A stretch of DNA of 64,000 nucleotides, from assembly GCA_009780855.1 (NCBI GenBank), contig WQZG01000003.1, positions 1 through 64,000 on the forward strand, written 5' to 3'. This DNA is from Treponema sp. Its GTDB lineage: Bacteria > Spirochaetota > Spirochaetia > Treponematales > Breznakiellaceae. A model generated the notes under the pieces. That model had not been told where the DNA came from and did no database searches. It saw only the letters and a program-made list of their open reading frames with translations. Positions within the stretch are counted from its first letter, which is position 1. Every line of letters starts with the position of its first letter. A program made the position numbers and the translations under genes. Below are positions 8,634-17,436 of this stretch, in pieces.

Positions 8634-9782
8634 TTAAAATGCCTGTTTTAATATATCGAAGGCGTTTTCTGAAGCGACCGTGTACGGCGAGAACGAAACA
8701 AACTCCAGATCCCTTGCGGCCTCCGCGGCTACAACAGCGCGGTCAAGTACAAGGTTGAATTCCTTGAGCCTTGCGGGAACATTGAGAAGTCCCATGTAGT
8801 GGCGGATACTGTCGGTTACCATTGCCGCGGATTCGGCTACTGTGCTGCCTTCCACCGGTTCTCCCATCAGCGCCGCTATTTTTGCCATTTTGTCGGGTCT
8901 GGCAGCGGCAAGCCTTTCGAGTATGTACGGCAGAATAACGGTTGAACACCAGGATTTTGCCACCGGGAACTTCGCGTTAAGCGAATAAGCAAGAGCGGTG
9001 CCTATGCCGGGCGCGCTTATTGACGAACCCATGGCCATAAGAAAAGCCGCGTTGATAAATAATTCCAAAAAATCAGGCCCAAAACTGTCGGTTTGGGATT
9101 TGATCATTTTACTGTAGGAGGCGATTGCCTGTTCAAGAATTCCGTCGGAAAAAAAACTGGATTTTACGGAACAGTACGCTTCCACCGCTGTACAGAATCC
9201 GTCAAAAGCCGCTGTTGTCGCGAATTTTCCCGCGAGCGTATTCATGAATAATCCGCCGTCAAGGATTGCGGCTCTGCAGAGTCCTGCCGGAGACTTTATC
9301 AGCCTGACCGAACGATCCCGGGGATCTACAGTTACAAAATAGTTTGCAAACATAAAAGGGTCGGGATCTATCGCCGGAACCGCGATATACGGAATAAAAG
9401 GCCCGGTATTTTTTTTACCGTCAAGAAGATCAAAAATATTGGTTCCGGAATTGGCGGTCATTGCCGCCATGCGGGAGATTGACTGGGTTCGCAGTCCGCC
9501 GAAACCCATAACAACTGTGCAGCGGGCGCCTTTTGCAAGGGTTGAAGCCGTCTGGGCGGCTTCCGCTGTGGACTGGGCCGATATTTCATCAAATAAAATG
9601 GCCGAGGTTCCGGCCTGTTCCAGGACTGACATCAGCCGTCCTATAGCGTTGCCCTCGTAGAGGATCTGTTCTGTTATCAGCAGAACCTTGCCGCCCATGG
9701 CTGCAGCCAGGCTGCCGGCGCGGCTTATTGAATCCAGGCCGATTATTATTTCCGGATCCAGTCTGTATACCATGTCTGCCAT
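8634..9782 (-). CDS. Iron-containing alcohol dehydrogenase homologue lacking metal ligands
   Basis: 382 aa from the ATG at 9782, chosen because GGAG precedes it; an upstream in-frame start would lie inside the terminator hairpin. The overall layout follows Fe-ADHs: an N-terminal nucleotide domain, then AAILDGGLFMNTL and FDGFCTAVEAY, then GIGTALAYSLNAKFPVAKSW and ILPYILER. The family's GGGS nucleotide motif is altered (MGFGGLRTQ). The three metal-binding histidines appear replaced by Thr, Tyr and Ser, while the Asp remains. It may be a binding or regulatory protein, or use a different chemistry. It lies directly downstream of flgM behind a terminator. Confidence 0.75.
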   Translation of the reverse strand: MADMVYRLDPEIIIGLDSISRAGSLAAAMGGKVLLITEQILYEGNAIGRLMSVLEQAGTSAILFDEISAQSTAEAAQTASTLAKGARCTVVMGFGGLRTQSISRMAAMTANSGTNIFDLLDGKKNTGPFIPYIAVPAIDPDPFMFANYFVTVDPRDRSVRLIKSPAGLCRAAILDGGLFMNTLAGKFATTAAFDGFCTAVEAYCSVKSSFFSDGILEQAIASYSKMIKSQTDSFGPDFLELFINAAFLMAMGSSISAPGIGTALAYSLNAKFPVAKSWCSTVILPYILERLAAARPDKMAKIAALMGEPVEGSTVAESAAMVTDSIRHYMGLLNVPARLKEFNLVLDRAVVAAEAARDLEFVSFSPYTVASENAFDILKQAF

Positions 9783-9792
9783 GTTAATCTCC

Positions 9793-9847
9793 AAAAAAAA
9801 ACGGAACCCTGACACACCATGATTTATCATGCGGTGTCAGGGTTCCG
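9793..9847 (-). terminator. Intrinsic terminator after flgM, abutting the next ribosome site
   Basis: On the minus strand a long hairpin (9802-9820 pairing with 9829-9847, core CGGAACCCTGACAC) is followed by nine Ts (9801-9793). The next bases are GGAG, the ribosome site of the iron-ADH-like gene. No room remains for a separate promoter after the terminator, so the downstream gene depends on read-through or on a start inside or before the hairpin. Confidence 0.85.
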
Positions 9848-9890
9848 CTCCTGTAAAGCCTGCCTTGCCATTCAAAACGTTTTTTGGTTA

Positions 9891-10181
9891 TTAACCAAAA
9901 AGAGCGTCTATTATTTTATCGGCTGTAGCGTTGATCACATCCTTGTTCAGATAGGCAGGATCGTTGATTTTTGCCCTTAACTCTTCGATTTTCCCGGTCC
10001 GGACTTCCGAAGCCGCTGCCGCGATTTCCTTTACACGGTACAGTTCAGCTTTTTCCGCCGCTTCCGAAGAGATGTTTATGGAATCTTTTATGGGTATCTG
10101 GTTAACCTGATCCGAGCGTCCGGGTTTTTTACCGGGCTGTATGGGATCTATGGAACCTACCCTGTCAATTGTCATACTCAC
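9891..10181 (-). CDS. flgM: Anti-sigma-28 factor FlgM
   Basis: 96 aa, normal FlgM length. The N-terminal half is polar and probably disordered. The C-terminal half (VRTGKIEELRAKINDPAYLN, then a helix ending ADKIIDALFG) is the FlgM sigma-binding region. It would hold the flagellar sigma factor FliA inactive until the hook is complete, linking this region to motility as expected for a spirochaete. A strong terminator follows it. No other flagellar gene is in the window. Confidence 0.88.
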   Translation of the reverse strand: MSMTIDRVGSIDPIQPGKKPGRSDQVNQIPIKDSINISSEAAEKAELYRVKEIAAAASEVRTGKIEELRAKINDPAYLNKDVINATADKIIDALFG

Positions 10182-10409
10182 ATCCTACCTGTCCTAATTA
10201 TCGGCATAAAGGAATGAATAGTAGAGGCTTTTTGAGAACATCGTTCCCAAAAAAGTCCTGCCCGCTTTTATTTTCTCCCGCTTTGGCCCCAAATGTCAAG
10301 CCGGCTGCCGGCTGCACGATTCCTGAGCATCCAAATTAAAAGCTCACCCTATTTAAAAATCGGCCATATCCGGCAAAATCTTGATATACCTGTGCCGATA
10401 ATACATAAA
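10182..10409. other. Divergent intergenic region
   Basis: About 230 bp between flgM and the zinc-ribbon gene, which run apart. No clear promoter, repeat or RNA hairpin was found. The zinc-ribbon reading frame is open through part of this stretch, so its true start could lie slightly further upstream. Confidence 0.4.
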
Positions 10410-10862
10410 ATGGGCCAATATATAGAGGCTTTGCTCCTTACCACAACAGCGGCCGTACTTCTCTGGTTTGGGTATAACCTGTTTTTTGGAAATGGGGTGC
10501 ATATAACTCCCGGCAGCCATTATTATAGTCATCCCAAAAAACACCGTAAAAACCGGTTTGGCTGGAAATATTCTCCCCAAACCGGCATGCCCGGTGATCC
10601 CAGGACCTGTCCTGTCTGCAGCGCCAAACTTGACGAAGGGCTTTTGGTTAAATCACTGGCTTATCCGTCCCTCAACGGCGGCAAAGACCGGATGATGCAT
10701 ATAAAAGGCTGTGTTTATTGTCTGCGCGGGAATCGGGATCGGATCTGTCCTGTCTGCGGCCATGTTCTCCTGGAAAATGAGGTCCTGATCTGCCGGATGT
10801 TCGAACGGCCATTTACTTTTTCCAGGCGGCCCCATGTCCATGTTCTTGGCTGCAGCCGGTGC
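10410..10862 (+). CDS. Membrane-anchored double zinc-ribbon protein
   Basis: I do not recognise a named family. From the ATG at 10410 it is about 152 aa. Residues 5-26 form one hydrophobic segment (IEALLLTTTAAVLLWFGYNL). The rest is basic and cysteine-rich: Cys67-Cys70 with Cys101-Cys104, then Cys113-Cys116 with Cys148-Cys151, each of the CPVC or CxxC kind. This fits two zinc knuckles in an inward-facing tail. The frame is open to 10293, but the earlier part looks unlike a protein N-terminus. It has a weak ribosome site. The stop codon lies near 10868. Confidence 0.65.
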
Positions 10863-10882
10863 CGCTGAATTTTTCTTTTTAT

Positions 10883-10911
10883 TTGACATCTCCAAATCCG
10901 GGTAATATACT
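10883..10911 (+). promoter_or_regulatory. Promoter of uptake operon 1
   Basis: TTGACA (10883-10888), a 17-bp spacer and TATACT (10906-10911) match the bacterial consensus almost fully. The predicted start near 10918 gives a leader of about 25 nt carrying CGGAGG before the ATG at 10942. Confidence 0.85.
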
Positions 10912-10941
10912 TCAATGATACACAATTTTTTCGGAGGTTTT

Positions 10942-12603
10942 ATGCACAGAAACATCTTAAAAAAATTGGCAATTATTACCTTCTGCTTATTATTTACAGG
11001 AGCTCTTGTTTTTGCCAGCGGAAGCAGCCAGCAGCAGACTGCAAGCGGGAAACCTACCCTTGAGATAGGAATTCAAACCAATGCCTTTATTCTGGATTTT
11101 GTTGACAATTACCTGACTCATTATCTGGAGAACCTGCACAATATCGATCTGACATTCTATTACCTGCCGACCGACGCTACCGAATCAAGAACCAAGGTTT
11201 CTTTGCTGGCAGCATCCAATGATCTTCCCGAGACCATTTGGGGCGGCGGCATGACCAGGGAACAGATTCTCGAATACGGCACCAACAACCTTCTGCTTGC
11301 ATTGAACAAGTATCTGAGCAATCCTTCTGTTACCCCGTATTTCAACGCAATTCCTCAGCCGGATCGGGGCAATATTCTCCGTGATACAAGAAGCGCCGAC
11401 GGCAACAATTATTCGTTTGCCCGTTTCCAGCCGGAGACCTGGAACTGCACACCCAACCGGCTTTACATCAACCGCACATGGCTTTCCAACCTGGGACTGC
11501 AGGAACCCAAATCCACCGATGATTTGCGCAATGTTCTTACCGCATTCCGGGACAAGGATCCCAACGGCAACGGCAGAAAAGATGAAATCGGCGTATTCGG
11601 ATGGTACAACGGCACCTACGGTGAAAACGTAATTACTTCATTGATTAACGCCTTTGTTTACTATAATCCCGGCCAGCTTGCCCTCGATGCTTCCGGAAAC
11701 AATGTAGTTGCGTCGTTTACCGATCCGCAGTTCCGTGCGGCATTGCAGTACCTTAACGGCCTTTTCAAGGACGGACTTCTGGACGCGTCCACATTTACGA
11801 CCGATCAGCAGGGATTCAGGGCCGTTCTTAACGGAACACCCATGGTAGTAGGTTTGACATCAATGGGAAGCGTAGGCAATTTCGCCGGCAATCCTACCCA
11901 GGATGATAATGCCAACTACAGGGCAATGGCCCCGATTATGGCGCCGCTCAGCAGCCCCAACTGCCCCGGCTATACCCCGTTCAATGACTATGTAGCCGAG
12001 CAGATGACCTTTATTACCAACAAATGCAAAAACGTAGATCTGGCGGTAAAGGTAATGGATTCATTCTATGAGCCGACCCTTTCCATTATCACCAGGTTTG
12101 GACAGGAAAATGTTGACTGGACAAGAGATCCCGCGATACTTAAAACTCAGACCAATGCAATGGTTTACATGGGACTGTACCCCGGACTCAGCTCCGCACA
12201 GATACATGATATCTGGACGAAACCGGCTGCCCAGCACTGGCAGAATCTGACCCCGAGGTATACTCCTCTGGACGTCGGCAACACCATCGGCAACCTCGAA
12301 AGCCCGCTGGATCCGAGCAAACCTTCCACAATGCACAATGCCGTTAACTACCAGCTTCTTATTCCCAGGCATCCGCAGTATGTACTGCCTCAGCTTTACT
12401 ACAGCGCTGCCGACGGCGCCACCCTTTCGCAGCCCATTACCGACATCAACCAGTATGTGAGCCAGTCCGTTGCCGAATTTATAATCAGCACCCGTGACAT
12501 AAACAGCGACGCAGCCTGGAACGCTTATTTACAGAATTTGGACGGTATGGGATTGCAGAAATGGATCCCCATTGCCCAGGCGACCTATAACAGGCAGAAA
12601 TAA
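10942..12603 (+). CDS. ABC sugar transporter substrate-binding protein (LplA-like)
   Basis: 553 aa. The start at 10942 follows a GGAGG site; an ATG at 10915 is in frame but sits at the transcription start. A signal peptide (KLAIITFCLLFTGALVFASG) is present without a lipobox cysteine, so the protein should be free or loosely held in the periplasm. The mature part is a type 1 extracellular solute-binding fold with DKDPNGNGRKDEIGVFGW, a motif common in LplA/YtcQ-type proteins for oligosaccharides. Two permease genes follow. A terminator after this gene probably makes it more abundant than the permeases. Confidence 0.9.
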   Translation: MHRNILKKLAIITFCLLFTGALVFASGSSQQQTASGKPTLEIGIQTNAFILDFVDNYLTHYLENLHNIDLTFYYLPTDATESRTKVSLLAASNDLPETIWGGGMTREQILEYGTNNLLLALNKYLSNPSVTPYFNAIPQPDRGNILRDTRSADGNNYSFARFQPETWNCTPNRLYINRTWLSNLGLQEPKSTDDLRNVLTAFRDKDPNGNGRKDEIGVFGWYNGTYGENVITSLINAFVYYNPGQLALDASGNNVVASFTDPQFRAALQYLNGLFKDGLLDASTFTTDQQGFRAVLNGTPMVVGLTSMGSVGNFAGNPTQDDNANYRAMAPIMAPLSSPNCPGYTPFNDYVAEQMTFITNKCKNVDLAVKVMDSFYEPTLSIITRFGQENVDWTRDPAILKTQTNAMVYMGLYPGLSSAQIHDIWTKPAAQHWQNLTPRYTPLDVGNTIGNLESPLDPSKPSTMHNAVNYQLLIPRHPQYVLPQLYYSAADGATLSQPITDINQYVSQSVAEFIISTRDINSDAAWNAYLQNLDGMGLQKWIPIAQATYNRQK

Positions 12604-12611
12604 TAAACCTA

Positions 12612-12651
12612 AAGCCATTCCGGAACCGGCTGTTTTGGAATGGCTTTTTTT
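12612..12651 (+). terminator. Intercistronic terminator between binding protein and permease
   Basis: AAGCCATTCC (12612-12621) pairs perfectly with GGAATGGCTT (12637-12646), and seven Ts follow (12645-12651). GGAGG, the ribosome site of the permease, begins at 12652. It should reduce permease transcription relative to the binding protein. Confidence 0.85.
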
Positions 12652-12663
12652 GGAGGCAGCAAT

Positions 12664-13623
12664 ATGAGCAAAAAACCTGTACTAAACGCCGGAGACAAAA
12701 CCCGGGAGAGAACAAAGCTCTGGTTTAACATCCGGGCCCGCTGGCAGATTTATTTACTCCTGCTGCTGCCCCTTGCATATCTTGTTATTTTTTCCTACGG
12801 CCCCATGGGAGGACTTGTAATTGCGTTCAAGCATTACAATTTTTCTCTGGGAATTTTTGGAAGCCCCTGGGTCGGGCTGGATAATTTTAAACGTTTTTTT
12901 GAGTCTTATAAATTTTTCCAGATACTTGCCAATACATTGACACTTTCCTTTTACAGCCTCCTTGTTACTTTTCCCATTCCAATAGTTTTTGCCCTGCTGC
13001 TCAATGCCATGCCTTTGCGCAGGTATCAGAAGGTAATTCAGACTGTTACCTATATTCCCCATTTCTTCTCCACAGTCGTAATGGTAGGACTTATTTTCCA
13101 GCTGCTTAACAGCCGCAACGGCTTATACGGCTCCCTGATGCTTTTTCTAACCAATCAAATGCCCCCGGATCTTCTGGCTGTCGGGACCAACTTCAAACAC
13201 ATTTATGTCTGGTCCGCTGTCTGGCAGAGCACCGGATACTCTTCTATAATTTACTTTGCGGCCCTTTCCAATGTTGACCCGACTCTCCACGAAGCCGCCC
13301 TTGTGGACGGGGCTACCAGGTTTCAGAGGGTCCTCTACGTTGACATTCCCAGTATCCTTCCCACCGCCAGCATCATGCTTATTCTTGCTGTCGGCAATAT
13401 TATGAACGTCGCGTTTGAAAAAACACTGCTTATGCAGAATCCCCTAAATATAAATTTCAGTGAGGTAATCTCGACATACGTTTATAAAGTAGGCCTGGCA
13501 AGCGGCATAAATGATTTTTCCCTTTCCGCGGCAATCGGAATGTTCAATTCAGTGATTAACTTTTTGCTGTTGATTTTTGCCAACTGGGGAAGCAGAAAAC
13601 TCTCCGGTTCCGGAATTTTTTAG
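12664..13623 (+). CDS. ABC transporter permease, LplB family
   Basis: 319 aa, start set by TGGAGG before the ATG at 12664. Six hydrophobic segments follow a basic N-terminus. The ATPase-docking EAA loop is EAALVDGATRFQRVLYVDIP near residue 210. It forms one half of the membrane channel of a CUT1-type importer with the next gene. The closest pattern in the window is the second-operon permease at 18971, which shares FSYGPM/FKYLPM, the EAA loop and the VISTYVYKVGL ending. No ABC ATPase gene lies nearby, so a shared MsmK-like ATPase encoded elsewhere is likely. Confidence 0.92.
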   Translation: MSKKPVLNAGDKTRERTKLWFNIRARWQIYLLLLLPLAYLVIFSYGPMGGLVIAFKHYNFSLGIFGSPWVGLDNFKRFFESYKFFQILANTLTLSFYSLLVTFPIPIVFALLLNAMPLRRYQKVIQTVTYIPHFFSTVVMVGLIFQLLNSRNGLYGSLMLFLTNQMPPDLLAVGTNFKHIYVWSAVWQSTGYSSIIYFAALSNVDPTLHEAALVDGATRFQRVLYVDIPSILPTASIMLILAVGNIMNVAFEKTLLMQNPLNINFSEVISTYVYKVGLASGINDFSLSAAIGMFNSVINFLLLIFANWGSRKLSGSGIF

Positions 13624-13632
13624 GGGGAAATC

Positions 13633-14529
13633 ATGGCGAACGGTATGGAAAAATATTCCGCGGGAGACAAACTTTTTTACATTTTAATTTTTATCTTTCT
13701 AACGTTGTTTTTTATCATTGTTTTATACCCGTGCATTTTTGTAATCTCGGCGTCATTTTCCGCCGGCTCCGCTGTCCAGTCCGGGCAGGTTGTACTGTGG
13801 CCTGTGCGCCCCAGCGTCCAGGGTTACATTACCGTCTTTAATACCGCTTCTGTCTGGATGGGATTCAGAAATTCCCTCTTTTATACTGTAGCCGGAACCT
13901 GCATTAATATCATAATGACAATGACGGCGGCTTACTGCCTTTCCCGCAGCGATGTGCCGGGAAGAAATTTTATCATGCTCCTTTTTACTTTTACCATGTT
14001 TTTTAACGGCGGCATGATCCCCGCATATATGCTTATCAGAAACCTTAAAATGCTTAATACTCCCTGGGCGCTGATCGTTCCCGGCGCAATAGGGGTTTAT
14101 AATATGATAATCGCCAAGACATTTATCCAGAACAGCATTCCGTCGGAAATGCTTGACGCCGCAAAAATCGACGGCTGCGGCGACGCTTATTATTACGTCC
14201 GCATTGTAGTCCCGCTTTCCAAAGCCATTATAGCGGTTCTTGTCCTGTTCTACGGGGTAGGCCACTGGAACGCGTACTTTAACGCGATGATCTACCTGCA
14301 CAATAAAAATCTGTACCCGCTTACAATAGTACTGCGGGAAATACTTATGGCTTCCCAGATAGATCCGTCCACCGTTTCCGATCCCGAGCTGCAGATGCGT
14401 CTTGCCGAGGCTGCCGCCGTAATAAAGTACGCGCTTATAGTTGTTACCGCGGTCCCGGTAATCCTTATTTATCCTTTTGTGCAGAAGTATTTTGTAAAAG
14501 GCGTAATGATAGGTTCGATTAAAGGTTAA
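13633..14529 (+). CDS. ABC transporter permease, LplC/YtcP family
   Basis: 298 aa, partner of the permease 9 bp upstream. It has six predicted membrane segments and the EAA loop MLDAAKIDGCGDAYYYVRIVVPLS near residue 175. It ends with YPFVQKYFVKGVMIGSIKG, the usual C-terminus of this permease class. GGGGGA precedes the ATG. The same C-terminal motif is in the permease at 19910, showing that the two uptake operons share an ancestor. Confidence 0.92.
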   Translation: MANGMEKYSAGDKLFYILIFIFLTLFFIIVLYPCIFVISASFSAGSAVQSGQVVLWPVRPSVQGYITVFNTASVWMGFRNSLFYTVAGTCINIIMTMTAAYCLSRSDVPGRNFIMLLFTFTMFFNGGMIPAYMLIRNLKMLNTPWALIVPGAIGVYNMIIAKTFIQNSIPSEMLDAAKIDGCGDAYYYVRIVVPLSKAIIAVLVLFYGVGHWNAYFNAMIYLHNKNLYPLTIVLREILMASQIDPSTVSDPELQMRLAEAAAVIKYALIVVTAVPVILIYPFVQKYFVKGVMIGSIKG

Positions 14530-14591
14530 ATCTATTTGTAAATAATTAAGAAACTAATGTTTTTGGGCAGCTTTATTAAAAAGAGGTTATT

Positions 14592-16595
14592 ATGATCAAG
14601 GAAATCAAACTTCCCCAAATTCCATTCCGTCCGTTCCCGCTTTACACCGACAGGGCAAAGTGGACTTCGCTTCCATCGGATATTAAAAATTTTTACCATA
14701 CCGAGGCTGCCAAACGCAAAGGCCAAAAATGGCCGGCCCTTCCTGCCTCCGTTTATCTTGAATTTTACCGCGACGGCAACCGTTCCAATTACGAGAAGCT
14801 TTATTTTGACAGGCGTTTTGATTTGCAGGTTTTAACGATTGCCGAATGTATCGAAGGCAGGGGCGAGTATCTCGATGATATCATTAACGGGATCTGGCTC
14901 ATCTGCGAGGAAACTACCTGGGTAATACCCGCGCACCTCAATCACGGCCGCCCTTCCAAAGGCAGCTTTTATCACCGTCCGCAAACCGGAGAAAAAACAG
15001 CCTATCCTGAACCAAGGAGGCTCCATGATCCGCAGGACGATGTTTACATCGATCTTTTTTCCGCGGAAACCGGCTCGCTTGTTTCCTGGGTTTATTATTT
15101 CCTTGGCGACGCGATCGCCGGTCCTGCCCCGGAAGTAAAGCGCCGCATGGAAGAGGAAGTAACGCGGCGTATCCTGGTTCCGTTTGCCGAAGCCGATTAT
15201 TTTCCGTGGATGGGACTTTCCCACGATGATCCGGTAAATAACTGGAATCCCTGGATCAATTCTAATGTCCTCGCTGCTTTCCTGATCTTTGCCCCGGTTT
15301 TTGACCGCGCCGAACAGGGCGTCAACAAGTCCATTAAAAGCATAAACCGATTTCTACATTTTTATTCCGATGACGGCGGCTGTGACGAAGGCCCAAGCTA
15401 TTTTGGAGTTGCCGGCGCTTCCCTTCTGGATTTTATCGAGGAACTGGGCCATGTAACCGATGTCTCCTACCTCTACAGCGATAAAAAAATTCAGAATATG
15501 GTTTCCTATATTTACAAGGTCTATATAGGAAATGAATATTATGTGAATTACGCTGATGCCCCTCCCAGGGTTTTTGTTCCTGTCGGTGTTCTGGAAAGGG
15601 CCGGCGCTAACATGGGTAATGATATGCTTGCTTCTTTTTCTTCTTACCTGCGGTCCAATAAATTTTGCAATACCGATACTGTCTCCGACAGGGCCTTTGA
15701 AGAGTACCGTCTTTTTGCCGGTATTTTTAGTGCAGGCGGGGGCGGTAAACCAGGCGTGAGCAGTCAACCGGGCAGTGGCAGTCAACCGACGGGATTCAAG
15801 GCGCCGTCCCTGGCCTGGTTCCCCGGCATCCAGGTAGTTACAGCCCGCGAAAGCGAAGACAGCCGGCAGGGTTTATTCTTTTCCGCCAAAGGCGGCAACA
15901 ACAGCGAAAGCCACAATCACAATGATGTGGGCACTTTTGTTCTTTACTGCGGCGGCGTTCCTGTTCTTGTTGACGCCGGTGTTGAGACCTATACCAAATT
16001 CACCTTCAGCGACATACGTTATACGCTGTGGACTATGCAGTCCGGTTATCACAACCTGCCGTCGATAAACGGCGCTGACCAGGCGCCCGGGAAGGAATTC
16101 GCCGCCCGTGATGTAAAACTGGCCGGCGTTAACGGAGAAGCCCCGGATTCTGTCTGCCCTGCCTCCGGAATTAGGTTTTCCATGGACATTGCCGGCGCGT
16201 ATCCGGATTCTGCCGGCGTTAAAAGTTATAAACGGGTATATATTTTTGTTCCCGGCACAAAGGTGTCCGGCGAAAAGATGTCCGGCGATAAGGCGCCCGG
16301 CGCCGGTTTCCTGGAAGTGACCGATACCTGGACGCTTAATGAATGTAAATCGCCGCTTATACTAAACCTGCTCTGTTTTGACAGGCCCGTTATCACAGGC
16401 GGCAAGGCCCAGTTGGGCGGCAGAGTCAATCTGGATTTTGACGCAAAAGCATTTACCGCCCAGGCCGAAGAAATCAAACTCGCTGATCCAAAGATTCACA
16501 ATGATTGGCAAAGAGACAGCCTTTACCGTCTGCGGCTGGTTGGGAAGGACATGGCCGCGCAGGGGAAGACTGTCCTGCGTTTTACAGTCATATAA
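14592..16595 (+). CDS. Heparinase II/III-like protein, probable cytoplasmic polysaccharide lyase
   Basis: 667 aa. Residues 60-370 form an alpha-helical toroid (WNPWINSNVLAAFL; DDGGCDEGPSYF), and a beta-sandwich from about 430 carries the heparinase II/III motif ESHNHNDVGTFVLY. Such enzymes cleave uronic-acid-containing glycans by beta-elimination. There is no signal peptide, so it would act on imported oligosaccharides. It follows the permeases by 62 bp and belongs to their operon. Short in-frame duplications occur in linkers: SSQPGSGSQP near 390 and VSGEKMSGDKAPG near 560. Confidence 0.85.
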   Translation: MIKEIKLPQIPFRPFPLYTDRAKWTSLPSDIKNFYHTEAAKRKGQKWPALPASVYLEFYRDGNRSNYEKLYFDRRFDLQVLTIAECIEGRGEYLDDIINGIWLICEETTWVIPAHLNHGRPSKGSFYHRPQTGEKTAYPEPRRLHDPQDDVYIDLFSAETGSLVSWVYYFLGDAIAGPAPEVKRRMEEEVTRRILVPFAEADYFPWMGLSHDDPVNNWNPWINSNVLAAFLIFAPVFDRAEQGVNKSIKSINRFLHFYSDDGGCDEGPSYFGVAGASLLDFIEELGHVTDVSYLYSDKKIQNMVSYIYKVYIGNEYYVNYADAPPRVFVPVGVLERAGANMGNDMLASFSSYLRSNKFCNTDTVSDRAFEEYRLFAGIFSAGGGGKPGVSSQPGSGSQPTGFKAPSLAWFPGIQVVTARESEDSRQGLFFSAKGGNNSESHNHNDVGTFVLYCGGVPVLVDAGVETYTKFTFSDIRYTLWTMQSGYHNLPSINGADQAPGKEFAARDVKLAGVNGEAPDSVCPASGIRFSMDIAGAYPDSAGVKSYKRVYIFVPGTKVSGEKMSGDKAPGAGFLEVTDTWTLNECKSPLILNLLCFDRPVITGGKAQLGGRVNLDFDAKAFTAQAEEIKLADPKIHNDWQRDSLYRLRLVGKDMAAQGKTVLRFTVI

Positions 16596-16610
16596 CCAGG
16601 AGGTAACATC

Positions 16611-17417
16611 ATGCTATGGGAAGAATTGACAGCCAAAGAATTTCCGGAGTGCGCAAAAGAAAGCGGCGGGGTTTGTATTCTGCCCATAGGAGTACTTGAA
16701 AAACACGGGAACCACCTGCCTTTGGGTACAGATATGTATACCGGGCAGCAGGTATGTAAAAAAGCGGCTGAAACTGAAAAGGCCGTTGTGTTTCCGTATT
16801 ACTTTTTGGGGCAGATTGCCGAGGCTTCTCATTTTCCCGGATGCATTACCGCATCACACCATTTGTTAATGGACGCGCTGCGGGAAATGTGCGACGAGAT
16901 CGGCCGCAACGGTTTTAAAAAAATCATTCTGGTGAGCAGCCACGGGGGCAACAATTCTTTTCTTCCCTTCTTTATCCAGGAAATGCCGCGCCTGGACAGG
17001 GAGTACAGTTTATATACTTACTTCCTTGGACACATTAATAAAGAACAGCGGCAGAAACTCTGCGATTTCGCAAAAACTGACGATCTTGGTTCCCACGCCG
17101 GTCTGTCCGAGACATCAATGATAATGTACCTGCGTCCCGATTTGGTACACATGGAAGCCCAGGACATTGCCGAATCCCGCAGCCTTGGCAGACTGGCACA
17201 ACTGCGAAAAATGAACGTATTCTCCGGTTATGACTGGTATTCGCAATATCCCAATCATATTGCAGGAGATCCTTCAAAGGCGTCCGCAGAGCTTGGCAAA
17301 ATGCTGTTTGATACGTATTGTCAGAATCTTGCCGAAATCATCCGTCTGGTTAAAGCCGATGAGATTTCAGAAAAAATGGCGCGGGAGTTCAGGGCGGCGG
17401 CTTCCAGGCTGGGGTAA
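16611..17417 (+). CDS. Creatininase-family amidohydrolase
   Basis: 268 aa. LPIGVLEKHGNHLPLGTD supplies Glu30, His32 and Asp41, and the central SSHGGNN and SHAGLSET motifs supply the remaining metal and catalytic residues, matching the creatininase fold. Members hydrolyse creatinine, formamides and related amides, or act in cofactor synthesis. The place after a heparinase-like gene suggests action on an amide or cyclic group of the imported sugar; this is inference. AGGAGG precedes the ATG. It is the last gene of uptake operon 1 and converges on the AAA ATPase with 19 bp between. Confidence 0.88.
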   Translation: MLWEELTAKEFPECAKESGGVCILPIGVLEKHGNHLPLGTDMYTGQQVCKKAAETEKAVVFPYYFLGQIAEASHFPGCITASHHLLMDALREMCDEIGRNGFKKIILVSSHGGNNSFLPFFIQEMPRLDREYSLYTYFLGHINKEQRQKLCDFAKTDDLGSHAGLSETSMIMYLRPDLVHMEAQDIAESRSLGRLAQLRKMNVFSGYDWYSQYPNHIAGDPSKASAELGKMLFDTYCQNLAEIIRLVKADEISEKMAREFRAAASRLG

Positions 17418-17436
17418 TCGCGATATCCGGTAATTG

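Noticed and set aside
10915..10942. ATG at 10915 as the start of the operon 1 binding protein
   Set aside because: It coincides with the predicted transcription start, would place nine extra residues before the signal peptide and lacks a ribosome site; the ATG at 10942 follows CGGAGG.
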